The notes beneath the pieces are model-generated. The model was not told where the DNA came from. It ran no database searches and worked only from the letters and a program-made list of their open reading frames with translations. From an uncultured Acetatifactor sp. (GTDB lineage: Bacteria; Bacillota; Clostridia; Lachnospirales; Lachnospiraceae), in assembly GCA_934426825.1 (NCBI GenBank), contig CAKRYI010000016.1:1-58920 (forward strand): DNA of 58,920 bases, written 5' to 3'. Positions 1 through 7,588 of the stretch are shown here, piece after piece; within the stretch, counting starts at the first letter, position 1, and each line of letters opens with the position of its first letter. Position numbers and translations under genes: made by a program.

Positions 1-438
1 TCGTTCAATCAATTATTTGCTACAAAAATCAGAAGCATTTCAATCAGTTCACCATGTCACTTTTATTTTGTGTTATAATGTGTTATCAGATTTTTTGGTC
101 TCCACTGCCGCTTCGGTCGGCACAGAGCAGATGTCCACCGGACTTCTTGTGGTCTTCGCTTCGCTACGGTCGGTGCAAAGCGGACATCCACCGGATGTCC
201 TGCACCCTTGTATTTGCCCTTATCAGAGTTCGTAAACACTGGTGGGACGATATAACACAAGGGAAACAATAAGGGAAAGCTCACCTGCGACGAATCCAGT
301 GTTTTCAATGGTTCGCGGAGAATTTAATAACAAAATATAACAGTTATTAAATTTCTTAAAACAGGTGAAATCTCAATTGGAATTGACCGAGCTCTTTGAG
401 AGAGGGATGCTTCTTGGATAGAGGAGAGATAATTATGA
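1..438. other. Non-coding left margin
   Basis: No open frame here has a convincing start, ribosome binding site or recognisable protein family. The stretch contains the REP-like repeat at 111-200. Towards its right end the decayed alpha/beta-hydrolase frame begins after an in-frame TGA at 436-438. The rest is A/T-rich and looks like eroded intergenic DNA. Confidence 0.6.
111..200. repeat. REP-like tandem hairpin repeat (two imperfect copies)
   Basis: Two related units of about 37 bp lie at 111-147 and 164-200. Both carry CGGTCGG followed by a CCACCGGA core. The second core is a perfect inverted repeat, GGACATCC (182-189) and GGATGTCC (193-200), around an ACC loop. The first has GTCC-ACC-GGAC at 133-143 with weaker outer pairing. 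Short palindromic units in non-coding DNA resemble REP/BIME elements. Whether copies occur elsewhere in the genome cannot be seen here. Confidence 0.45.
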
Positions 439-718
439 AAAAAGGGGGCAAAGGAAGAATTTCCGCAGTTTTTTGCCGGACTGCGGAAACGCTGCGATTC
501 TCTTACGTTGATTGCAAACAGCATTGGCGCATTTTTCTCATTGTCCACTTTAGATGCAACACTTGTTGACAAGGCGTATCTTATTTCGCCTGTCGTGGAA
601 TTCCATAACGGCTTTTGCAAAACAAAGTGGTACGGAGTTGACTGTCATGCAGGGCGGAGAGCACTGGTTTCACACTGCTGAGCAGATGCGGTTTTTGGAT
701 GACTGGATTTTGAAATGA
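439..718 (+). pseudogene. Remnant of an alpha/beta hydrolase gene
   Basis: Frame 1 from 439 reads like the middle of a small alpha/beta hydrolase: FFAGLRKRCDSLTLIANSIG, then a DATLVDKAYLISPVV segment. The match stops near 600. A second frame, from about 608 to the stop at 716-718, reads like the family C-terminus, with SGTELTVMQGGEHWFHTAEQ and FLDDWI; GGEHWFH holds the expected catalytic His. The join therefore needs an internal deletion with a frame change. The N-terminal half with the nucleophile Ser region is incomplete, and an in-frame TGA stands at 436-438. The fragment cannot make an enzyme. The family assignment rests on reading the two pieces together. Confidence 0.7.
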
Positions 719-741
719 TTACAAAAGAGGTGGCTGAGCAT

Positions 742-1281
742 ATGAAAAGGTACATCGCCTTGTTAAGAGGAATCAATATAAGCGGCAAAAATAAAGTGCC
801 GATGGCAGAACTGCGGCAGGGTTTTGAAGAACTTGGGCTTACGGAGGTGAAAAGCCATCTGAACAGCGGTAATGTGATTTTTTCAAGCGGGGAAACGGAT
901 ATAGCCAAACTCACAGGGCAGATTGAGGGAATGATACAAAACCGGTTTGGCATAGAGATTCCTGTTTTTATCATATCAAGGAAGAGTCTTGAGGACATTC
1001 TGCGCCATGCACCCGAATGGTGGGGAACCGACAATAAGGAGATTTATGATAATCTTATTTTTATCATGCCCCCTGCTGCCTTCGCAGATGTCTACCGGGA
1101 GATTGGTGAACCGAAAGAAGGGCTGGAACAAATACAGGAATATAAGGACACTGTATTCTGGTCCTTCAGCCGTAAGGATTATCAAAAAACAAACTGGTGG
1201 TCAAAGACGGCAAGCGCCAATATCAGCAGAAACTTGACAATCAGGACAGCAAATACGGTAAGAAGAATCATTGAAATGTAG
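742..1281 (+). CDS. DUF1697 family protein
   Basis: A 179-residue protein opening MKRYIALLRGINISGKNKVP, the signature start of the DUF1697 family. The family also keeps a central LNSGNVIF segment and a C-terminal NWWSKTASANISRNLTIRT-type stretch; all are present. Length is normal for the family. An upstream ATG at 715 is in frame, but the AAAGAGGTG ribosome site at 723-731 favours ATG 742. Members are small cytosolic proteins of unknown function, often in accessory regions. The gene follows the hydrolase remnant directly and stands alone. The family call is firm; the function is not known. Confidence 0.85.
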   Translation: MKRYIALLRGINISGKNKVPMAELRQGFEELGLTEVKSHLNSGNVIFSSGETDIAKLTGQIEGMIQNRFGIEIPVFIISRKSLEDILRHAPEWWGTDNKEIYDNLIFIMPPAAFADVYREIGEPKEGLEQIQEYKDTVFWSFSRKDYQKTNWWSKTASANISRNLTIRTANTVRRIIEM

Positions 1282-1358
1282 GTCAATTTAACCTTATCAT
1301 TGACAAAAATGAATCCCCTGTTAAGCAAAACTTTGTGCCGGACTTTCATGGAGAACCT

Positions 1359-1628
1359 ATGAAAAAAGAAAAATCCCCCATAACTTATGAAACACGCTAT
1401 AAGCATAAACTGAATATGTTGGAGCCGGGAACGGTCATGCTCAAATGGATTGGAGTTTTCCTGCCGGCAGGTGTTGTGCTGTGGCTGTTTGGAGTGAAAA
1501 TTGCAGCCTGTGTGGTGCTTGGCGCAGCGGGAGCGCTTTTTTTGCTACTTCTGATTCTGCTCGCCGTTGAAGCACATCAGGACCGCGTCCTAAACGAAAT
1601 TGCCTCACGGGAAAATAAGGAAGAGTGA
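1359..1628 (+). CDS. Small two-helix membrane protein, unknown
   Basis: An 89-residue protein starting at ATG 1359, with GGAG at 1350-1353. A frame opening with GTG at 1335 is less likely. The N-terminus is basic and cytosolic (KKEKSPITYETRYKHK). Two hydrophobic stretches follow, roughly residues 30-48 and 50-70, with a charged tail (NEIASRENKEE). No family was recognised. It lies between DUF1697 and a metallo-hydrolase on the same strand with short gaps, but nothing ties it functionally to either. Confidence 0.55.
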   Translation: MKKEKSPITYETRYKHKLNMLEPGTVMLKWIGVFLPAGVVLWLFGVKIAACVVLGAAGALFLLLLILLAVEAHQDRVLNEIASRENKEE

Positions 1629-1714
1629 GAACAGCGGCAAGACTGCCGGAACAGACAGAAGTGGGAATGACACCAAGACAACTAAAATAAGAATCATCAT
1701 AGGAGGAAACGCAA

Positions 1715-2596
1715 ATGTACGAACTGATACAGGTATCTGAACAGTGCTATTATATTCAAAGTCCCGCCAAAATCGGGCTTGTGCGGCTCAACGAGACAGA
1801 TGTCTGCCTGATTGACAGCGGCAATGACAAGGACGCGGGGCGAAAGGTGCGGCAGCTCCTTGATAAGAACGGATGGCGGCTTACCGCTATTTACAATACC
1901 CACTCCAATGCAGACCATATCGGCGGTAATCAATATCTGCAAAAGCAGACCGGCTGCCATATTTATGCACCAGGAATTGAGTGTGATTTTACCCGTCATC
2001 CAGTGTTGGAACCGTCATTTCTGTACGGCGGATACCCGCCGAAGGAACTGCGGCACAAATTTCTGATAGCGCAGGATAGCAGCGCTGAGGAACTGACAGA
2101 GGACAAGCTGCCGGAAGGGTTTTCCATGATTCCGCTTCCCGGACATTTCTTTGATATGGTTGGGTTCCGTACTCCGGATGACGTGGTCTATCTGGCGGAC
2201 TGCCTTTCCAGCCGGGAGACGCTTGACAAGTATCAGATTGGTTTTATCTATGACGTTGGTGCGTATTTGGACACCTTGGAAAAGGTTAAGACCATGCAGG
2301 CAGCTCTTTTTGTTCCGGCTCATGCAGAGGCGGTGGAGAGCATTGCACAACTGGCGCAGTACAACATTGACAAAGTAAACGAAATCGCTGAACATATCTT
2401 AGAACTGTGCAGCAGTCCCTTATGTTTTGAGCAGCTTCTGAAAAAACTCTTTGACGATTATGGTCTGACGATGACCTTTGAGCAGTATGTGCTTGTGGGA
2501 AGCACCGTGCGTTCCTATCTTGCGTGGCTGAAAGATACCGGACGAATCACGGCTGATTTTGACGGCAATATGTTGCTGTGGAGGACTTTTTCATAA
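1715..2596 (+). CDS. MBL-fold metallo-hydrolase
   Basis: A 293-residue metallo-beta-lactamase-fold hydrolase, preceded by a strong AGGAGG site. The metal-binding loop at residues 62-71 reads THSNADHIGG, so the usual HxHxDH has Asn at position 65 in place of the second His. Later ligands look intact: PGHFFDMVGF (His144) and YLADC (Asp162). The protein extends past the core MBL domain with a C-terminal winged-helix-like region (FEQLLKKLFDDYG to the end) that could bind nucleic acid or mediate dimerisation. The substrate is unknown. A truncated AraC-type regulator follows 82 bp downstream. The fold call is strong; activity with the Asn substitution is uncertain. Confidence 0.85.
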   Translation: MYELIQVSEQCYYIQSPAKIGLVRLNETDVCLIDSGNDKDAGRKVRQLLDKNGWRLTAIYNTHSNADHIGGNQYLQKQTGCHIYAPGIECDFTRHPVLEPSFLYGGYPPKELRHKFLIAQDSSAEELTEDKLPEGFSMIPLPGHFFDMVGFRTPDDVVYLADCLSSRETLDKYQIGFIYDVGAYLDTLEKVKTMQAALFVPAHAEAVESIAQLAQYNIDKVNEIAEHILELCSSPLCFEQLLKKLFDDYGLTMTFEQYVLVGSTVRSYLAWLKDTGRITADFDGNMLLWRTFS

Positions 2597-2678
2597 CAGG
2601 ATATTCAAAATAGCAAAGAACGTCGAGAATAACTCTGCACAGTACGGTAGAATGTTACCTGTAAGGAGGCGAAAGAAC

Positions 2679-3011
2679 ATGAAAGAACAGGTAATGGCGG
2701 TTCAGCGGATGCAGGATTACATCGAAAAGAACCGGATGGAAGAGATTTGTCTGGCGGATATGACGCGCGCATCGCTGTTTTCTCCGTGGTATTCCTACCG
2801 GCTTTTTCGGGACTATCTGGGAGTGACACCCACAGAGTATATCCGAAAATACCGGCTCACGCAGGCGGCAAAGCAGCTACGGGAGGGAAATGTGCGTGTC
2901 TTGGATGTTGCTTACAATGCCGGTTTTTCCAATGTAGATACTTTTACGCGGGCATTTTACCGGGAGTTTGGTCTGAATCCCGGCGATTACATGAAACATC
3001 CTGTACCGTAA
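2679..3011 (+). pseudogene. Truncated AraC-family regulator (DNA-binding domain only)
   Basis: 110 residues from ATG 2679, with a good GTAAGGAGG site. It has both helix-turn-helix units of an AraC/XylS domain, around residues 23-60 and 70-105 (LDVAYNAGFSNVDTFTRAF). Related regulators continue after the GDYMKHPVP motif into an effector-binding domain of more than 150 residues. Here the frame stops at once at 3009-3011 and the next bases belong to an ABC transporter gene. The effector half has been deleted. The remaining domain could still bind DNA, but it has lost its sensor, so it is scored as a truncated gene. Confidence 0.75.
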
Positions 3012-3290
3012 CCCCGCAGACTGGCGCATACTGTGTGAGCAGTTCGGCATAGGTGATAAACAGGGCGCATCGGTCAAAAGCCTTTCCGGTGGTGAGCGAC
3101 AACGGCTTTTTATCGTGCTGGCGCTGATTCCGCAGCCGGAGTTAGTGTTTCTTGATGAACTGACTACCGGACTGGACGCAAAGGCACGGCGCAGTGTCTG
3201 GAAAACGTTGGAATCGCTCAAGGAAAAAGGACTGACAATTTTCCTGACGTCGCATTTTATGGATGAAGTGGAAGCTCTGTGCGACGGAAA
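3010..3290 (+). pseudogene. Fragment of an ABC transporter ATPase
   Basis: Without any start codon, the frame from 3010 reads as the second half of an ABC ATPase. It has the signature KSLSGGERQR, Walker B (LVFLDE, followed by L rather than the usual P), D-loop TTGLDA and H-loop TSHFMDE. The Walker A half is missing. The match ends near EALCD (about 3285), where the expected C-terminus is replaced by sequence belonging to an opposite-strand gene. An ATG/GTG-opened frame exists from 3115, but it could not form an ATP site. This is a two-sided remnant left by deletions. Confidence 0.8.
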
Positions 3291-3605
3291 TATGGGCGGA
3301 TTAAGCGTGGGAGAAACGGGAGCACCCGGTTTCGATTTCGCAGAGGTAGGCTTTCGGGGGCTTGAAAGACGATGCCTCATTGCAAGCGGGTCAGTTTGCT
3401 GCAAAATTCGATTGTAAAAGTCATGAATCCAATCTATGTCCTGCTGGGAGCAGAGGTTTTCAGAAAAGGCACCTTGCGTATGAGCCAAATCATTTCGAAT
3501 ATGCCGCAAACGCTTTAGCTGTTCCAAATCGTTTCTCCAATTTGAAACCGTGCAAAACGGGGTGGTATTCATCTGAAACCGCAACTCCTTATAAAATGCT
3601 TGCAT
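3290..3605 (-). pseudogene. Partial DUF6548-like protein with a HEPN-type RNDLAH motif
   Basis: On the minus strand from ATG 3605 the protein reads about 105 residues, with NWRNDLEQLKRLRHIRNDLA followed by H. This resembles the core of DUF6548-type proteins common in Clostridia. RNDLAH fits the R-x4-H pattern of HEPN RNases. There is no ribosome site before 3605, a stop codon lies three codons upstream, and the family usually has about 40 more N-terminal residues, so the 5' end is probably lost. Beyond about 3290 the frame runs on as a shadow of the ABC fragment, so the 3' end is uncertain too. The family name is from memory of the motif and is moderately sure. Confidence 0.5.
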
Positions 3606-3708
3606 ATTATTTTAACACAAAATCGAGAAATAGAAAATATCAGCTGGATATATTTCCCGTAAGATGGTAATATTTTAACAAAAAGAAGCCGGAAAAGGAG
3701 ACGAGACC

Positions 3709-4683
3709 ATGTGTACAGCAGCCATCTATCAGACCAAAGATTTCTATTTCGGAAGGACGTTGGATTACGAGTATTCCTACGGCGAGGAGATAACCATCAC
3801 CCCGCGCAATTTTCCGTTTCCGTTCAGACATGTGGGCAGACAGGACAGGCATTTTGCCATGATAGGTATGGCGCATGTGACCGAAAATTATCCTTTGTAT
3901 TATGAAGCGGTCAATGAGAAGGGCGTGGGCATGGCAGGACTGAATTTCGTGGGAAATGCCGTGTACGGACAAGTGCAACAGGGAAAGGACAATATTGCAT
4001 CTTTTGAGTTTATTCCATGGATACTGGGGCAGTGCGCTTCCGTGAAAGAAGCAAGAGAAAGGCTTAAGTGCATACAGATTGTGGACACCCCCTTTAATCA
4101 GAAGTTTCCGCCGTCCCAGCTGCACTGGCTGATAGCCGATTCTGAGGAAGCCATTACCGTGGAGATGGTGGCAGAGGGACTGCGGGTTTACGACAATCCG
4201 GTGGGAGTTCTGACGAACAATCCGCCCTTTGATGTGCAGATGTTCCGGCTCAACCAGTATATGGGACTTTCCCCGAAACAGCCCCAAAACCGTTTCTCGG
4301 ACAAGCTGGAACTGCACACATACAGCAGGGGAATGGGAGCACTGGGACTTCCGGGCGACTTGTCTTCCGAGTCCCGTTTTGCGCGTGTGGCATTCACCCG
4401 GTTAAATGCCGTTTCCGGGGCAGGCGAGGGGGAGAGCGTGAGCCAGTTTTTCCATATCCTCGGTTCGGTGGAGCAGCAGCGCGGGTGCTGTGAAGTCAGT
4501 GACGGCAAGTATGAAATTACCATTTATACGTCCTGCTGTAATGCTGACAAGGGAATTTATTACTATACTACCTATGAAAATCACCAGATTTCCGCAGTGA
4601 ATATGCACCGTGAAAATCTGGACGGCGAAAATCTGATATGCTATCCGGTTTTGCAGGGGGAGCAAATCAGGTGGCAGAATTAA
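3709..4683 (+). CDS. bsh: Choloylglycine hydrolase family, probable bile salt hydrolase
   Basis: A 324-residue Ntn-type amidase that would deconjugate glycine- or taurine-linked bile acids. After removal of Met1, Cys2 becomes the nucleophile (MCTAAIYQTKDFYFGRTLDY). The family active-site set is visible: Cys2, Arg16, Asp19, Asn79 (in AGLNF), Asn170/171 (LTNNPPF) and Arg224 (SESRFARVAF). Length matches bile salt hydrolases. There is no signal peptide, as expected for a cytosolic enzyme. An AAAAGGAGA site precedes the ATG. It is a single gene placed after a stretch of broken genes. Penicillin V acylases share the fold; the LTNNPPF region and the gut-type context favour bile salts. Confidence 0.87.
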   Translation: MCTAAIYQTKDFYFGRTLDYEYSYGEEITITPRNFPFPFRHVGRQDRHFAMIGMAHVTENYPLYYEAVNEKGVGMAGLNFVGNAVYGQVQQGKDNIASFEFIPWILGQCASVKEARERLKCIQIVDTPFNQKFPPSQLHWLIADSEEAITVEMVAEGLRVYDNPVGVLTNNPPFDVQMFRLNQYMGLSPKQPQNRFSDKLELHTYSRGMGALGLPGDLSSESRFARVAFTRLNAVSGAGEGESVSQFFHILGSVEQQRGCCEVSDGKYEITIYTSCCNADKGIYYYTTYENHQISAVNMHRENLDGENLICYPVLQGEQIRWQN

Positions 4684-4717
4684 CCGAGGAGATACGAACC
4701 GGGAAGGAGAGAGGATT

Positions 4718-5563
4718 GTGTACAAGATTATGCCATTGGAAAGCATCCGGGAGGCAGAACCTTACATGGATGCAAAGGTGCTGAAATATATTGATGAAAA
4801 TCTGACGGAGAGTTTTGAAAGTTTTGAACACTTTGATTTGGTGGCATTTGACTGGTATGATGTGCAGGGGGAGAGCACGGACGATTTTAAAATGCTTATT
4901 TATTTAGATGAGGAGGATTTGTTCCTGTTTCATGAGGGAAAAGCTGCCGGAGAAAAGGCGGAAAGTGTTTTTGGGCAGCTTACGAAGGAAGAAAATCCGG
5001 ACAACGAGAGGATTTTGTACCTGTTTTTTACAAAGCTGTTAAAAGGGGATATGAATTATCTCGATAATCTGGAGGCGGAGATAAGTGATGATGAGAGCCG
5101 GATACTTTCCGGAAAAAAATCGGAATACCTGTCCAGAATCACGGCGTGGAGGCAGGAACTGCTCCGCCTGAAAAAGTATTATGAGCAGTTAAATTCTATT
5201 TTTGACGAGATGGTAGTCAATGATAACGGTCTGCTCAGCAGAGACGGTTCCAGAAGAATGACGATTTTACGAAACCGCACAGACCGCTACTTAAGTCTGG
5301 TGGAAAGTCTGCAGGAGTCGGTGACACAGCTCAGGGAGGCATATCAGTCCCAGCTTGCCATTGAGCAGAACGAGTTGATGAAAATTTTCACGATTGTGAC
5401 GGTTATCTTTCTGCCGCTGTCGCTTTTGGCAGGCTGGTACGGTATGAATTTCACAAATATGCCGGAACTGAAATGGCAGTACGGTTATCCCGCCGCCATT
5501 GTGGTCAGTGCGCTGATTGTCTTACTCCTGATATGGAAATTTAAGCGGAAAAAATGGTTATAA
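4718..5563 (+). CDS. corA: CorA family divalent metal transporter
   Basis: A 281-residue CorA-like Mg2+/Co2+ channel, starting at GTG 4718 after an AAGGAGAGAGG site. The long acidic, helical N-terminal domain (residues 1-220) is followed by two C-terminal membrane helices, about 223-241 and 257-274. The diagnostic GMN motif is at 242-244 (YGMNFTNMPE). The tail is basic (KFKRKKWL). Length is slightly below that of enterobacterial CorA, as usual for Firmicutes forms. Its end overlaps the convergent phosphatase gene by 6 bp. Which metal it carries cannot be read from sequence. Confidence 0.9.
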   Translation: MYKIMPLESIREAEPYMDAKVLKYIDENLTESFESFEHFDLVAFDWYDVQGESTDDFKMLIYLDEEDLFLFHEGKAAGEKAESVFGQLTKEENPDNERILYLFFTKLLKGDMNYLDNLEAEISDDESRILSGKKSEYLSRITAWRQELLRLKKYYEQLNSIFDEMVVNDNGLLSRDGSRRMTILRNRTDRYLSLVESLQESVTQLREAYQSQLAIEQNELMKIFTIVTVIFLPLSLLAGWYGMNFTNMPELKWQYGYPAAIVVSALIVLLLIWKFKRKKWL

Positions 5564-6142
5564 TAGGCTGAAAACCCCGCTCTCCAGACGGATGCGGGAG
5601 ATAGCGCAGTTCGGCAGTTTGATTTGCCAGAAATCTTTCAGGGGAATGTCCGCAATGGGATTTAAAATGCTGCGGTTTAAGGCACCGTGCGCCACAATCA
5701 GGACGTTGCGGTACTGATTTTCCAAAGGAAGTATCACCTGTTCCATAAATTCGCCGCTGCGGTTGTAGAGTTCCTGAAAAGATTCTGCACCTTCCGGCGC
5801 TTCGTAGTTTGCCGGATTTTTCAAAAAGTTATAGATAGGGTCGGACGGGTCTTTTTCCGCCTCCAAGAAATTGCAGCCCTCTTTGCAGCCAAAACTGATT
5901 TCCATCAGTCTCTTGTCCGGGGTAAGTGGAATCTGCCTGTCTCCTAAAATGATTTTGGCAGTTTCCACTGCACGGCATAAGGGGGAGCAGAAAGCAATAT
6001 CAAAGGGAACCTCCTTTAATTTTGCTGCGGCATCCTGTGCCAGTTCGATTCCGTATTCATTCAAAGGAATGTCGGTCTGACCCTGAAAACGAAATTCTTT
6101 ATTCCAATTTGTTTCTCCGTGACGTACCAGATAAATTTCCAT
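5558..6142 (-). CDS. Histidine phosphatase family protein (phosphoglycerate mutase-like)
   Basis: A 194-residue enzyme of the histidine phosphatase superfamily. The phospho-acceptor motif is near the N-terminus (YLVRHGETNW, His8). The second catalytic His is in VAHGALNRSIL, and FCSPLCRAVETA supplies the phosphate-pocket Arg. The start is set at 6142, with GGAGA seven bases upstream; the in-frame ATG at 6163 has no such site. Relatives include alpha-ribazole phosphatases and broad phosphatases, and the exact substrate is not evident. The gene points against corA, and both share the last few bases. Confidence 0.87.
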   Translation of the reverse strand: MEIYLVRHGETNWNKEFRFQGQTDIPLNEYGIELAQDAAAKLKEVPFDIAFCSPLCRAVETAKIILGDRQIPLTPDKRLMEISFGCKEGCNFLEAEKDPSDPIYNFLKNPANYEAPEGAESFQELYNRSGEFMEQVILPLENQYRNVLIVAHGALNRSILNPIADIPLKDFWQIKLPNCAISRIRLESGVFSLL

Positions 6143-6254
6143 AATTTTCTCTCCATATACCAAAACGCTGTATTTTCAATTTCAAACGATACTATTTTAA
6201 CGAAATCCGGGACGCATTGCAAGTGCCTGAGCAGCAGAATATCTGCTCTGTTTT

Positions 6255-6345
6255 TATAGTAAACTACCCACTTGTTCGATTATTGAGTGGGTAGTTTGCT
6301 ATTGACTTTCTACATAAAAAGCATATATGATATAGTAAAGTACCC
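6255..6345 (+). promoter_or_regulatory. Promoter and inverted-repeat operator of the AbiE-type operon
   Basis: A perfect 12-bp inverted repeat, AAACTACCCACT (6261-6272) and AGTGGGTAGTTT (6286-6297), sits just upstream of TTGACT (6302-6307) and TATGAT (6326-6331), 18 bp apart. The left half-site recurs as a direct copy: TATAGTAAACTACCC at 6255-6269 and TATAGTAAAGTACCC at 6331-6345, directly after the -10. AbiEi antitoxins are known to repress their own operon by binding inverted repeats. The arrangement, with sites on both sides of the core promoter, fits autorepression. It is not followed by a T-run, so a terminator is unlikely. Confidence 0.65.
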
Positions 6346-6387
6346 CACCGATTAACAAACATGAGGCAATTAAACAGAGGTGCACGA

Positions 6388-6996
6388 ATGCAGTGTGAAA
6401 ACGATATAAAAAAGGTAAAAAAGATTTTTGACCGGCATCATTATGTAATGACTACTGCCGAACTGCTTGAGGCTAAGATTTATTATGCAGATATTAAACA
6501 ACTTTTGGATGAAGGCTATATTGAAAGGATAAGGCGTGGCTATTATCATTGGATTGAAAACTGCGAAGCCAAAGAAATAGATGTCATAAATGCCTTGTTT
6601 CCGGATGCAGTTCTTTGTATGGAAACGGCTCTGTTCTACTACAAGTACAGTGACAGAAATCCTGCCGCGTGGAATTTTGCAATAGACAGAAATGTTTCAA
6701 AACTGCGAACAAACATAGAGTTTCCATTTATTAAAGCATATCGCGTGGAATCGGATTTGGTTACACTTGGCGAAACAACCGGCAAAATTGATTTTACGAA
6801 AGTGCGAATATATGACCGCGACAGGACAATATGTGATGTCCTTAAAAATATGAGCAAAATGGATAGAGAGATTTTCAACAAAGCAATACAGGGGTATGTT
6901 AATGACCCGAAAAAGAATATTCCCAACCTTATGATGTATGCTAAGAAACTGCGTGTGCAAAAAAAGGTGAAAGAATTGATTGGAGTGTGGCTGTAA
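6388..6996 (+). CDS. abiEi: AbiEi-type antitoxin / transcriptional regulator
   Basis: A 202-residue protein like the type IV antitoxin AbiEi. It has an N-terminal winged helix (ATTAELLEAKIYYADIKQLL-like, with the wing IERIRRGYYHWI at about residues 44-55), then a C-terminal domain with CMETALFYYKYSD and a DRDRTICDVLKN segment. ATG 6388 is chosen because AGAGGTG stands six bases upstream; an ATG at 6361 is also in frame. The stop overlaps the toxin start (TAATG at 6994-6998), so the two were translationally coupled. It probably represses its own promoter through the repeats at 6255-6345. The gene looks intact although its partner is not. Confidence 0.82.
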   Translation: MQCENDIKKVKKIFDRHHYVMTTAELLEAKIYYADIKQLLDEGYIERIRRGYYHWIENCEAKEIDVINALFPDAVLCMETALFYYKYSDRNPAAWNFAIDRNVSKLRTNIEFPFIKAYRVESDLVTLGETTGKIDFTKVRIYDRDRTICDVLKNMSKMDREIFNKAIQGYVNDPKKNIPNLMMYAKKLRVQKKVKELIGVWL

Positions 6997-7497
6997 TGGC
7001 AGATAAGGCGGCTTCCGTTCTGGCAAAACTCAGAAATAAGGCAAAGGCTTCGGGCATCAGTTACCAACAATGCTTACAGCTTTTTGTACAGGAGGAATTT
7101 CTGAGAAAGTTATCAAAATCCGGGCATGAGGATACACTGATACTCAAGGGAGGACTGTTTATTTATACCCTAACCAATTTTGAAAGCAGAGTTACTATTG
7201 ATGTTGATTTTCTGCTACGTGGATACCCTAATTCCATAGATGATATAAGAGATTTGATTGGTAAAATTATCGACACGCCTACAGGTAACGATTATATTGT
7301 AATGCGTGCAAAGGGATTTGAAGAAATTTCTCCACAAAGAAAATATCATGGTATCAGCACACAAATTAATCCCCCGTGCAGAAGAACGCACAATCAACAC
7401 GCAGCTTCCCGATTTTGAAGCACCCATAATCAAAACTTATTCACTGGAAAGCAAGATAAAAGTGGAAGCATGCAAACAATTAACAGCTACACCATAG
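6996..7497 (+). pseudogene. abiEii: Broken AbiEii-type nucleotidyltransferase toxin
   Basis: From ATG 6996 the frame matches the first 125 residues of AbiEii. The nucleotidyltransferase site is intact: LILKGGLFIYTL, then TIDVDFLLRG with the two metal-binding Asp residues. At about 7365 the frame is lost. The continuing family sequence (IPRAEERTINTQLPDFEAPI, then KTYSLESK) is in another frame that ends at 7495-7497. After YSLESKI the usual long C-terminal helical region is absent. At least two deletions are needed. The full toxin is near 280-300 residues, so this gene should be inactive, leaving an orphan antitoxin. Confidence 0.78.
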
Positions 7498-7588
7498 TTT
7501 AAAGGATGGTATAGAACAGGACTGCTGCATACCGGGACTTAGGGGAAAAGCAGCACTCAATACAATACCCAAACAAGGAGGTCATTCC

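Noticed and set aside
63..308. An 81-residue minus-strand gene
   Set aside because: It covers the REP-like repeat and has no ribosome site or family match.
2877..3605. A 242-residue minus-strand gene over the whole span
   Set aside because: Only the first 100 or so residues look like a protein family; the rest is the complement of the ABC and AraC remnants.
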